From: Bufo bufo
Taxonomy: Eukaryota > Chordata > Amphibia > Anura > Bufonidae
NCBI RefSeq assembly: GCF_905171765.1
Contig: NC_053392.1
Coordinates: 397,572,119 to 397,636,118 of the forward strand
DNA length: 64,000 bases
Reading direction: 5' to 3'
In this document: in pieces, positions 45,949 to 55,938 of the stretch
Layout of the letters: the number at the start of each line of letters is the position of its first letter
How positions within the stretch are numbered: the stretch's first letter is position 1
Position numbers and translations under genes: made by a program
Notes under the pieces: model-generated
The model's input: only the letters and a program-made list of their open reading frames with translations
The model's database searches: none
Told to the model about the DNA's origin: nothing

Positions 45949-46414
45949 GGGCCAGATTTATCATTACTCTGACAGCTCACTCCACTTTAACATATGGCTA
46001 AAGTCAGTTTTAGCAGAGTCAGATTTATGATCGGCCCTTTAAGACTGTAATAAATCTGGTTTGACGGTAGCAGTTTATCCGTCAGTAAGCAGCTTTACAA
46101 AAGTCGCAAGTTTTTATGAAAAAGTCGCACTTTTTATGAAAAAGTCGCATGTTCTATTAAAAAGTCTCATAAGATAAGCATGGTCCTCACTGGAGTGAAA
46201 TTGCGACTTTTTTGCGACTTTTTAAATAGTCCCAATAGTAAATCTGTCTAGAGATTCATTTACATAAGAAAACACGCCCACTTTCAGAAAACTGGCGAGC
46301 ATAGTGCAGAGCAGAAAAAAGTCGCAAATTTGTGCGCAGTTTTAGCGTTTGGGACTTTTTTTTGGGACTTTTTCACTCCATTATTCTGACCTGAGCTAAT
46401 GATAAATCTGGCCC
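45949..46414. mobile_element. MITE with GGGCCAGATTTATCATTA ends
   Basis: Inverted ends GGGCCAGATTTATCATTA (45949) and TAATGATAAATCTGGCCC (to 46414). TAT flanks both sides, a possible 3-bp duplication. It divides the 3' tail of the LINE. The interior holds several 'aaagtcgcaagtt' repeats in both directions. No ORF. Confidence 0.8.
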
Positions 46415-46432
46415 TATGTTTCTATGTTTATG

Positions 46433-47130
46433 TTGCAAGAAAATATAGTCTATATGGCCATAGCTATTATGAGGTTGCGAAAAGAAGGTGTAGTCTCTGT
46501 CATCAGGGTGTTGCAATCACCACATATCTAAAAGCTGCAAGTTATGGAGTTGTTTGCGAAGTGTGGATGAGTCAAGAGAAGGGTGGATGGCAATATTTAA
46601 ATCGCCACACAGTATCAGGGAATCCTTCGCAAACTGTGAGAGCTTATCCAGTGTTCTGATAAGAAAGGTTGCCTGGTTATGATTAGAGGCATACACACAG
46701 GCTATGGTGTAGATTTGATGGCAAATCTCACAATTGATAAAAAGAAATTAGGCATCTGGGTCTGCGCAGGTGTTTATTATATTGGGTGCTATGGATTTAT
46801 GGAACAAAATAGAGACTTTCTTAGTTTTGTTCAAGGTGTTGCTGCTATGGTACTAGACAGGGTAGTATCTGTTTTTCAATGGCGGCATCTTGTGTAAGTG
46901 TTGAAAGTGGGTCTCCTGTAAACACAATATTTGTACCTTCTGTTTGTGCAGATCGTAAAGCATGCGGGACCTTTTCTTGGGAACATTAAACCCCTTAACA
47001 TTAAGATAAGCCAACACAATATTAGCCATAAGCATACCAACAGATCAGGGCAGATCCATAGAGAGGCAGGAAGGAGCATTTAGATAGTGGTGCGGAGGCA
47101 GTCCACAGTTGTGACCAGGAGCTAGAGGCA
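46433..47130 (-). pseudogene. Antisense L1 ORF2: endonuclease part
   Basis: APE-type endonuclease domain at the N-terminus of ORF2. The minus-strand ORF at 47035 begins LMANIVLAYLNVKGFNVPKK, with KVQILCLQETHF (46900-46960) carrying the conserved QE. Downstream, with frameshifts, 'ctgtgtggcgatttaaat' in complement (about 46600) gives CGDLNI, the usual GDFN-type motif. It is cut off at about 46433 by the LINE insertion; the rest of ORF2 is at 34685-36221. Part of the 5' region extends to about 47230. Confidence 0.85.
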
Positions 47131-47245
47131 ACAAAAACATTAGAAACTGTTAACGTCAAACTGAAAATTATCAAAAGAAAAAAAAAAACATAAAAGAGTA
47201 AAGCAATTGAAGAAAGAGCAACAATTGCATAAAAGCTATCATTTA

Positions 47246-48661
47246 GGGCTCTTTCACACTTGCGTTGTTGTCTTCCGGCATAGAGTTCCGTCGTCGGGGC
47301 TCTATGCCGGAAGAATCCTGATCAGGATTATCCCCATGCATTCTGAATGGAGAGAAATCCGTTCAGGATGCATCAGGATGCCTTCAGTTCCGGAACGGAA
47401 CGTTTTTTTGGCGGAGAAAATACCGCAGCATGCTGCGCTTTTTGCTCCGGCCAAAAATCCTGAACACTTGCCGCAAGGCCGGATCCGGAATTAATGCCCA
47501 TTGAAAGGCATTAATCCGGATCCGGCCTTAAGCTAAACGTCGTTTCGGCACATTACCGGATCCGACGTTTAGCTTTTTCTGAATGGTTACCATGGCTTCC
47601 AGGACGCTAAAGTCCTGGTTGCCATGGTAAAGTGTAGTGGGGAGCGGGGGAGCAGTATACTTACCGTCCGTGCGGCTCCTGGGGCGCTTCAGAGTGACGT
47701 CAGGGCGCCCCACGCGCATGGATGACGTGATCGCATGGATCACGTCATCCATGCGCATGGGGCGCTCTGACGTCATTCAGGAGAGCCCCAGGAGCCGCAC
47801 AGACTGTAAGTATACTGGTCCCCCGCTCCCCACTACTACTATGGCAGCCAGGACTTTAATAGAGTCCTGGGTGCCATAGTAACACTGGACGCATTTTGAA
47901 GACGGATCCGTCTTCAAATGTCACTACCAGAGCTTTGGGACGTTCTTACAGCTCTGTTTCTCCACCCCTGTGATGATTTCACTACTAGAGCTGGGAGGAG
48001 TTCTCACTGCTCTGTTTACTTTTGGTTTCCTTCCTCCCAGCTTTTCCTCATGCGTTTGATTTCCCTCTCTTTATATCACCCCTCCTCCTATTGTAGGGCG
48101 TGGATTATAGTTCTCATTTCAGTTGTAGCTCTTGCTTTAGTATCTTCACTTGTAGCTATCAGTTCACTGGACCTGTGTTCTGCTGCAGCAAGCACTCCGG
48201 ATATTGCCAGCTGTCCTTGGATCCGTCTTCTCTGCGGCTGCAACACCTTCAGCTAAGTGTACAGACATTGTTGTGTACCTGATTATTTTCTGACTGGATC
48301 TGAGGTGGCCACGGTTCCCTCCATATACTGAGTATAGCACCGGTGGCCGTGCCCCTTCCACTATTGTAGGGGTTACAGTGGTCATCAGTCTTAGGCACGT
48401 GGGCATGCCTCGTTCCGCCATTTGGATCCGGGCATGTGCTTTAGCAGCATAGGGAGAGCTTTGAGGGTCGGACAGGGGTCACCCTTTATCCTCCCTAGTT
48501 TGGGTCCGGTCAGTAGCTCTTTTACTGTGTATACTGTTGTTGCTCACATACAGCCGTGACATCAAATGCTTTCAGTTCACTTGCGTTGTTACGGATCCGG
48601 CGGGCACCTCCGGCAAATGGAGTGCACGACGGACCCAGACAACGCAAGTGTGAAAGAGGCC
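47246..48661. mobile_element. Harbinger-type MITE with an LTR inserted
   Basis: TTA flanks lie at 47243-47245 and 48662-48664. The left end is GGGCTCTTTCACACTTGCGT; the right end read inward is GGCCTCTTTCACACTTGCGT. A strong palindrome (47635-47835, centred on 'catggatgacgtgatcgcat') lies inside. A 643-bp LTR (47919-48561) is nested near the right end; without it the MITE is about 770 bp. Confidence 0.88.
47919..48561 (+). repeat. Solo LTR nested in a MITE
   Basis: TGTCACTACC...CCGTGACA, with 5-bp duplication TCAAA at 47914-47918 and 48562-48566. 643 bp. The TGTCA/TGACA ends and 5-bp duplication agree with Ty3/Gypsy elements, but the sequence differs from the LTR at 36305. A TATA-like 'tttatatc' lies at about 48069. 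No internal region follows, so it is a solo LTR. Confidence 0.85.
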
Positions 48662-49602
48662 TTACAGTAGACAACTTTGTAAACAGTGTTATCCACAAAG
48701 AGGACTCACACACTGTTACCTATGGACGGCGTGAGACACTTCTTGTAGAGTAAGTAGTGGTTGAGATAGATAAGGAGGAGAACAGACGAAGATGAGCACA
48801 AGACGCCCGAGGCTATGAAAGTTGGAACATAGAAGAGGGGAGAATAAAGCCTCATGCACACGACCGTTGTTGTATTCCGTGTCCGTTGCTCCGTTTTTTT
48901 GTGATTTTCTGCACACCCATCGATTTTCAATGGGTCCGTGGAAAACTCGGCTAATGCACCGTTTGCCATCCGCGTCCGTGATCCGTGGTTCCAGTCCATC
49001 AAAAAAATATAACCTGTCCTATTTTTTTTTGGCGGAAAACGGTTCGCGGTCCATTCAAGTCAATGGGTCCGCAAAAAATGCGGATGCACATTGGAAGCCT
49101 TCCGTATGTCATCCGCATCCGCGATCCACTTTTTTTGCGGATCAGTTGCCTGGCAACCTGTCTCCAAGTCCTTTTGGCAATAAATTTTAAAAAAGTACAG
49201 GAAGTTTAAACTACCAGATTGGCAAGCCTTGTGTGGTGATTTGGCAGACACATAATTTTTGGCTGTAATAATTTGGATATTTTTCTGTACCACCAAAAAA
49301 TGCCAAGGTGGAATGTTGACAAACTCATCACTCTTGTCCATGAAAGGCCCGAGCTGTGGGACACACGGTCCCCTGTGTATCTGGACCGTGTGCTCAAGGA
49401 AGTTTCGTGGGAGAAAGTGGTCCGTCGCCTAAAGCTGAGCGAATGGGATAAAGCGGATCACCGAGGTCGTGCAGAATTAGGTAAGTGCAAGCTATGTCGT
49501 TTTGGTGTTCGGTCCTTGTGTTGTCCCTAATGATTTTGCAGCTACTTCAATGAGTTCAGAATCATGTTCCTTTTGTGGCCAGGCTTAATTGTGTAGTGCA
49601 GG

Positions 49603-49733
49603 GATGCTCAACCTGCGGCCCTCCAGCTGTTGTTAAACTGCAACTCCCACCATGCCCTGCAGTAGCTGTAGGCCTGCTGGGAGTTGTCATTTTGCAACAG
49701 CTGGAGGGACGCACGTGGAGCATCCCTGCTCTA
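49603..49733. mobile_element. Short hAT-type MITE with hairpin structure
   Basis: CAGGGATGCTCAACCTGC at the left and GAGCATCCCTGC at the right; inner 'gccctccagctgttgt' pairs with 'acaactggagggac'-like sequence. Lies in intron 1 of the Harbinger gene. Related sequence is at 56785-56990 ('caactcccagcatgcc'). Confidence 0.7.
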
Positions 49734-49739
49734 GTGGTA

Positions 49740-50715
49740 TGTACATGTAGGGGCCTAGCTATAGGGGAAGCAGGGGAAGCAGCTGCTTTTGGACCCTGAC
49801 CCTGAAGTGGCCCATCCTGGAGGAGGAGGAGTAAAATACTTTGTCAGGGCCCCCTCAACAGTTTTAACACATTTATATATACAGTAACAGTATAGACAGT
49901 GTTTAAAACTGATGGAACTGCTGCCCGGCCTGGTATAAGAGAGTGCTCTTTACTAGCCACAGGAATGGGGGCGGCATGAAAGGAAGGTGTAGCGAACAAA
50001 TTACTGTGGGAGGGGGGGCCTCATTCGCAAATTTGTGGTTGGTCCCAGTCATTTCTCTGTACGCAACTGTGTCAGGGGCGTAGATAAGGGGGGGGGGGGG
50101 TAGGGGGTTCAAACCCCCTCCAGAGTGTCTGTCCTCCTCAGGGCCGGCGCTTCCATAAGGCAGACCAAGCGGCTGCCTTAGGGCGCACCCTGCACAGAGA
50201 AAGGGGTAGGCGCAAAAACAAACCTTTTTGTTTTTAATCACTTACTTGCCAGCAGCGCAGCGCTGCCGGGCGCCCTCCCCAGCCAGTGTTGCGCTTGTGT
50301 TAAGCCACAGATAGGAGCAGGAGGCTGCTGATTGGCTAGTATCAGCTAGCTGCCCTGCCATTGGTCCATCCTTTCACACCCCCTTCTCTCTGGAGCTGAA
50401 CACAGCAGGAGGCAGGCGTTCTCACAGTGGATCATGTGACCAGTGACATCACAGACCTCCTTCTAACAAATCCATTCTAGCATCTACCCAGCATGTATGG
50501 CAGGACTCTGCTGAGCAAAGACCATGTGCCCAGGTGAGGTGACCACCACAGAAGTGCCCTGGCATCTGTCTGCTGCTGGAAGCTCAATGTGGAGCTTTAT
50601 GAATGTAAAAACTAATACCCAAGAGGCTAAAGAAACCCTGCTTGCCTGCTTCTGACCCTAATCTTAACACATAACGTTCATTTGATTGCAATCTACCCTA
50701 ACACCTAAAGGGATT
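49740..50715. other. Intron 1 sequence with repeat fragments
   Basis: Contains fragments resembling hAT ends ('aggggcctagctataggggaa' at 49747; 'caggggcgtagataagggg' at 50072), a G run, and a GC-rich segment at 50140-50480. No coding exon was recognised. Confidence 0.4.
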
Positions 50716-50719
50716 TGTT

Positions 50720-51345
50720 TAAAGCCTGCTGTTTCTCTAGATGACCTTATGTTGATAGTAGTGTTAATAGAGTCTCAAAGGTCTGTAAAAATAGGGTAAC
50801 TGCTTTTATAGAACCTTGAGACTATTAACACTACTATAAACATAAGGTCACCTAGAGAAAGAGCAAGTTTTTTTTAACTTATTTTTCCCCTTTAGGTGTT
50901 AAAACATAACTTATTTGATTTCTTGAACACCTAAAAGGAAAACAAATTAAAAACCTGCTGTTTCTCAAGATGACCTTATGTTGATAGCAGTGGTAATAGA
51001 GTCTGAAAGTCTATAGAAGCAGTTACCCTATTTTTACAGATCTTTGAGGCTCTATTAACACTACTGTCAACATAAAGTCATCTAGAGACACAGCAGGTTT
51101 TTAAAAAGATTTTTCCTTTAGGTGTTACAGCAATCAAATGAAAGTTATGTTTTAACACCTAAAGGAAAAACATAATTAAAAAAAGATGCTGTTTCTCTAA
51201 ATGACCTGATGTTGATAGTAGTGTTAATAGAGTCTCAAAGGTTTGTAAAAATAGTGTACCTGCTTCTATAGACCTTTGAGACTCTATTACCACTACTTTT
51301 AGCATAAGATCATCTGGAGAAACATCAGGTTTTTTCTTTAGGTGT
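50720..51345. repeat. Tandem array of three hairpin units
   Basis: Each unit is an inverted repeat about 145 bp long: 'gcctgctgtttctctagatg' and 'tgatagtagtgttaatagag' pair with complements on the far side of a loop around 'taaaaatagggtaactgctt'. Units at about 50727-50868, 50953-51100 and 51185-51335 are separated by ~85-bp linkers that themselves carry 'aacacctaaa' and 'tttaggtgtt'. Lies in intron 1 of the Harbinger gene. Not coding. Confidence 0.88.
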
Positions 51346-51349
51346 TAGA

Positions 51350-51970
51350 GCAATCAAATGGAGGGGGAGAAATGTGACATGGGGTTACATGATGGGCCGG
51401 AGACAATGTCTGTAGCCTGTCTGTGCCATGGATGGGGAGAAATATGACATGGAGGGCTGATGGCTAACATGGGGATTGGTTTACGAATGATATGGCTGGT
51501 ATATTTTTTTCAAACCCTGGTGTGTCTGCTAGATAGTCTTATAATTTGAGAAAATTATCTACGGCCCTGAACTGTGTCCATGTTTTGTTAGATTTCCATG
51601 AACTTTTTACCACACCACACCACGTTTTAATGTCTGTTCAGACCTTACCTACTGGCCACAGTCGTAATGTATACCCAGAATGTGTTTTGGAGGAATTTTG
51701 GACACATGTGGCCCTGTTGGAATTGATCATTAAACATCTGTCTACTTCCAATATCATAAAGAAGTCTTTTTTAAAGTCAGTGCACAAATAATTTCCTCCT
51801 TCCAGTAATTTTTGAACATTATATGATACCCACAACTGCCCGACTGTACGATGTGTTGTGCAATATCCCCTTTTGCCATTATTGTAAAGTTATTTTTTTT
51901 TACTTTTGATTTGGGGATGTTTATAAAAAAAAATTGGGTATAATTTTAAAATTTTTGGTTGGTTTCACAG
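51350..51970. other. End of intron 1
   Basis: No element ends and no exon recognised. Ends in the branch/pyrimidine-poor acceptor 'tggttggtttcacag' at 51956-51970. An 81-codon ORF (51546-51791) has no recognisable domain. Confidence 0.4.
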
Positions 51971-51973
51971 TTA

Positions 51974-52338
51974 GGGTATTTTCACACTTGCGGCAGGACG
52001 GATCCGACAGGCTGTTCACCATGTCGGATCCGTCCTGCGGCTGTTTCGCCGTGCCCCCGGGCCGCCGCTCCGTCCCCATTGACTATAATGGGGATGGGGG
52101 CGGAGCTCCGGCGCAGCACGGCGGTGCACGGCTTAAGGCCGCCGGACTAAAATTACTGCATGTCAGGTTTTTTAGTCCGGCGGCTTTCTCCGTGCACCGC
52201 CGTGCTGCGCCGGAGCTCCGCCCCCATCCCCATTATAGTCAATGGGGACGGAGCGGGGGCACGGCGAACAGCCACAGGACGGATCCGACATGGTAAACAG
52301 CATGTCGGATCCGTCCTGCCGCAAGTGTGAAACTAGCC
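51974..52338. mobile_element. Harbinger-type MITE at a 3' splice site
   Basis: TTA flanks lie at 51971-51973 and 52339-52341. The left end is GGGTATTTTCACACTTGCGG; the right end read inward is GGCTAGTTTCACACTTGCGG. 365 bp with a near-complete inverted repeat (GC-rich arms around 'aattactgcatgtcagg'). It lies between the acceptor AG of intron 1 and the first codon of exon 2. Confidence 0.92.
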
Positions 52339-52446
52339 TTAAAAACACCAAGACGAGGTGGAATAGCTGCAGGGACCAGTTCCGGAGGGAGCTAAACGAA
52401 AAGAGCCGCAGTGGGGATGGTGCATCGAAGAAGCGCCCATATATAT

Positions 52447-53013
52447 TGTAAGGGATCGCCTCTTATTCGGGGGTCATTCTCACAGATACGACTTTAGGAC
52501 ACCAGGTTTCAGGTCCAAACAGTGCATTTATTTTACACTCCAACCAATATAGGTCATCATGAAGTCGCAGCTTCACCGAACACATGTGACATCCACATAA
52601 AATAACAAACACTTGCCCGGCTAGGCTCTAACTAACACAGAGTTTCCTGACTCACCTAGGTCACAGTTCACACCCTGTGAACTCGTGCGGCTTTGTCAGC
52701 CAATGTCCCACAGCCTCCTGGCTGTACAGAGCACAGTATGCCCACTGTCTCTAGTTCACTGTTTCTTGTGGGGGATTGGGGCTCAGTAGTCCCCCCAACT
52801 CCAGGCTATCTCCCAGCCTCGTGGTCCCTCAGCCTTGCCTAGCTGAGACCACACAGACAGAGCCTTCCCAGGCCTCTGCTGCACACAGACTCTCCAGAGT
52901 GAGACACACCCAAGATCCAGTAGCAGGATTAAATAGGATCCCTGGACATGAGCATGGCCTAAGTCCCGGACTGGAACCTGGGGAAACACCACCTCAATGT
53001 TCACATTGCCACA
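52447..53013 (-). repeat. Solo LTR in exon 2, antisense
   Basis: Read on the minus strand it runs TGTGGCAATGTG...CCCTTACA, with 'aaaataaatgcact' holding AATAAA (about 52530) and 'tatttaatcc' as TATA-like. ATAT flanks both sides; with a 4-bp duplication the MADF reading frame rejoins exactly (YIYTEQLSF). A 4-bp duplication is unlike the 5 bp of the chromovirus; the retroelement type is undetermined. No internal proteins are present. Confidence 0.8.
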
Positions 53014-54069
53014 ATATATACTGAGCAACTAAGTTTTCTACGCCCTGTGATGGAGTTGAGGCCGTAAGTCTTTTTTATTTAACAATCAATATATTGAACT
53101 GTATATATGTCATTGTACACAATGCAAATATATATAGCAGACCTTTCTTCCAGGTTTGGTCTGCTATCATGGGCGTCCGCAGAAATTTTTCCAGGGGGGG
53201 GCATAATTTTATTGACATCCATGCTCTGCTTGGACTGACTGGTCTGTGACACTGACTGTCACTCACTGTGTTAGTTTCGCTCTCGCTCATTCATTAAGGC
53301 TGCCTGTGGTTGTGGAGTCCTGAAGCGGCCGGCACACTGCGGCTTTTCTTCTTGCTCTGGCTCTGCAATGTCTTTCCCACCCGGAAGGTGGGCGGAGCTT
53401 TGTACTGCCATGCGCGCCCGGCCCTGGTGATTCATCAGGGCGCGTGCATGCTCCTGATAGATACCGGCGTACCGCTGCTCACTCTGCGGTGCTGCGCAGT
53501 GCAGCAGCTGCAGAGCAGAGGCAGAACTCAGTTCACAGATTTCGAAGGGCCCCAGGGGGCAGGGCCGGTTCTAGGTCAAATGGGGCCCTGGGGCGAAAAA
53601 CAATAAGGGCACCCCCCCCACATGACACTTGCTGACTTTAACGTCACGTCAGTGATATCGATAAAACCATAAAACAGTACTGTGATCAATAAAAACAATA
53701 ATAGGTTTAATTGTGGCTGGCCCACACATCTGGTTCATCAATCAGTTTGGAGATTTAATTTGTGGACGTTCATACAGAAGAAACTGTATATTGTGTGGCA
53801 CAGTGGATATATGTGTATAACAGAAATATATTTTACATGAAAACTTACAGTTTCTTGGCTTGGCCCTTGGGGACCTCGGACACAACTTCAACACTTTGGC
53901 CACGGGCTCGTGGAGCTGATGGGTTTTATCCTAATGAGAAAGATTTTATAATAAGGATTTGGAGAAGGGGCAGAGGAATAGCAGAGCAGGGAGAGGCTGG
54001 TGCTGCTACTAGGGGGTCATACCATGTGGGAGTAATAAAGCCCACCATAATGCCCCCCCAGTAGAAATA

Positions 54070-54690
54070 ATTCTCCTTATAATGTGACAGTGCAAAAAAT
54101 ACCCTCTTGTAATTCCCCCAGTTGAGCTAATGTTCCCATAGTGCCACCATAATGTACCAGTATAAAATACCCCTATATAGTGCCCCCAGTAAATGCCACA
54201 TAGTGCTCCTCTCCCCCATTCCTCCTAGTGCCCCCATAATGTACCAGTATAAAATGCCCCTCTATAGTGCCCCAGTAGATGCCCTCAGTGTCCCCCATAA
54301 TTTGCAAGCATAAAATACCCCTTCTTAGTGCCCCCCGTAGATGACCCCAATGGGCATCTACTGGGGCACTATATAGGGGCATTTTATACTGGTACATTAT
54401 GGGGGCACTAGGAGGAAGGGGGGAGAGGAGCACTATTAGGTTGCACTATGGGGTCACTTCTTACTGGCACATTATTGGGGGCACTATGGGGGCACTTCTT
54501 GCCAACACATTATTGGTGGGCACTATAGGGGCATCTACTGAGGGCGAGGCTACAAAGAAGTGGTATGTTATATGGAGGGCTCTGTACAGTAGTATTTTAT
54601 ACTGGGACACATTATGGGGTCACCCCATAGTATTCCTCTCCCCCTTCCCCATAGTACCCACCATAATGTGTCCCAGTATAAAATACTACT
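54070..54690. repeat. Degenerate short-unit repeat around 'cataatgtaccagtataaaa'
   Basis: The motifs 'tagtgcccccataatgtacc' and 'agtataaaatgcccct' recur six to eight times. The array inverts at about 54350, so the two halves are complementary. Not coding. Confidence 0.8.
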
Positions 54691-54699
54691 GTCATCAAA

Positions 54700-55064
54700 C
54701 CTGAATGAACTAAAGATGTTTTGTAAAGAGGAATGGTCCAAAATACCTTCAACCAGAATCCAGACTCTCATTGGAACCTACAGGAAGCGTTTAGAGGCTG
54801 TAATTTCTGCAAAAGGAGGATCTACTAAATATTGATTTCATTTCTTTTTTGTGGTGCCCAAATTTATGCACCTGCCTAATTTTGTTTAAACAATTATAGC
54901 ACACTTTCTGTAAATCCAATAAACTTCATTTCACTTCTCAAATATCACTGTGTGTGTCTCCTATATGATATATTTAACTGACATTTTTTATCGTAACAAC
55001 CAACGATTTATACAGGAAAATCATGAAGATTAACAAGGTTGCCCAAACTTTCGCATCCCACTGT
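54700..55064 (+). mobile_element. Tc1-type element, 3' end fragment
   Basis: Codes the last ~44 residues of a Tc1 transposase (LNELKMFCKEEWSKIPSTRI, AVISAKGGSTKY, TGA at about 54835), then a 3' UTR with a right end 'gcccaaactttcgcatccc' and ACTGTAA at 55058-55064. The C-terminus matches that of the pseudogene at 26461 in form, but the end sequence differs, so it is another Tc1 subfamily. Confidence 0.82.
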
Positions 55065-55446
55065 AAAGGCTGTAATAACGTTAACTTACTACTTCTGTAA
55101 CTGTTGGACAGTTGGAATAGGAAACTTCACTTGGAACTTGTTGGAGCCGTTACCGAACTTAGGCTCAGGGTCAGTGACAGGCAGGCTCTACTCTGGGGGC
55201 GGAGCTCACTGGCAACATCACGTTCACATGCCTGTGCTGTGCGGCAGCTGCGAGCCTGCGGCACGCTCCAGCAGCCACTGTCTGAGAGTCTAGAGACAGG
55301 CAGGCCAGGCAGCGGAGCTCAGAGCGGCCGCGGTCTCCGCCCCCTCCTCACTCTTTCAGGCCGGGCGTGCGCTTTCACTCAGTCAGTGCTGTCAGCTGTT
55401 GTTAGTCGGCCGGCGGCCGCCCACGACTAAATAGTAGTAACTTACT

Positions 55447-55876
55447 TAAAGGGGTTATCCAAGTTATATTTATTGATGACCTATCCTCAGGATAGGTCAT
55501 CAATATCAGATCGGTGGGGGTCCGACACCCGGCACCCCCTCCGATCAGCTGTTTGAATAGAAGGCATGTGCGGTGTCAGCGCTGCCTCCTCTTCACTGTT
55601 TACCTTCTAGCCATTGCATCTGCAGTGGTGAGCAGGTGTAATTACACCCAAGCCTTCCTATTGAAATGAATGGGACGGCTTGGGTGTAATTACACCTGCT
55701 CACCACTGCAGATGCAACGGCTAGAAGGTAAACAGTGAAGAGGAGGCAGCGCTGACACCGCACATGCCTTCTATTCAAACAGCTGATCGGAGGGGGTGTC
55801 GGACCCCCGCCGATCTGATATTGATGTTGATCCTGAGGATAGGTCATCAATAAATATAACTTGGATAACCCCTTTA
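55447..55876. mobile_element. Hairpin MITE with AAAGGGGTTATCC ends
   Basis: Near-perfect inverted repeat of about 430 bp: 'aaaggggttatccaagttat' at the left pairs with 'ataacttggataacccctt' at the right, and pairing continues through 'gatgacctatcctcagg' and 'agctgtttgaatagaaggc' to a centre near 55660. TTA/TAA flanks. No ORF of interest. Confidence 0.9.
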
Positions 55877-55938
55877 ATAGTACTTGGTTAGTTTGCGGTT
55901 AGCTTGCCCTCCCCCCTGCGGACGCCCATGTCTGCTAT

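Larger units (their letters stand above)
36222..46432 (+). mobile_element. CR1/L2-type LINE with three nested insertions
   Basis: LINE sequence resumes across each insertion: 36222-36304 (FFRYINEKRKLKQGINKLKTKEGK), 41786-43196 (reverse transcriptase), 45664-45948 (end of the ORF and 3' tail) and 46415-46432. The chromovirus separates the first two, copy D of the TTAA family the second and third, and a MITE the last two. 5'-truncated and inserted in the antisense L1. A 3' tail of the same type is at 62118-62272. Confidence 0.85.
53168..55930. mobile_element. hAT element, 2763 bp, with nested repeats
   Basis: Inverted ends CATGGGCGTCCGCAG (53168) and CTGCGGACGCCCATG (to 55930). 8-bp duplication TCTGCTAT at 53160-53167 and 55931-55938. 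No transposase was recognised. Nested inside are a satellite-like stretch (54070-54690), a Tc1 3' end (54700-55064) and a hairpin MITE (55447-55876). Lies in intron 2 of the Harbinger MADF gene. Confidence 0.9.

Noticed and set aside
49273..49299. Longer start for the MADF protein
   Set aside because: The upstream codon is TTG, not ATG. The ATG at 49300 precedes the domain directly.
52447..52456. 'TTGTAAGGG' considered as a splice donor ending MADF exon 2
   Set aside because: It is the edge of the solo LTR. The exon frame continues after the LTR to a better donor (GTAAGT at 53064) with the right phase.
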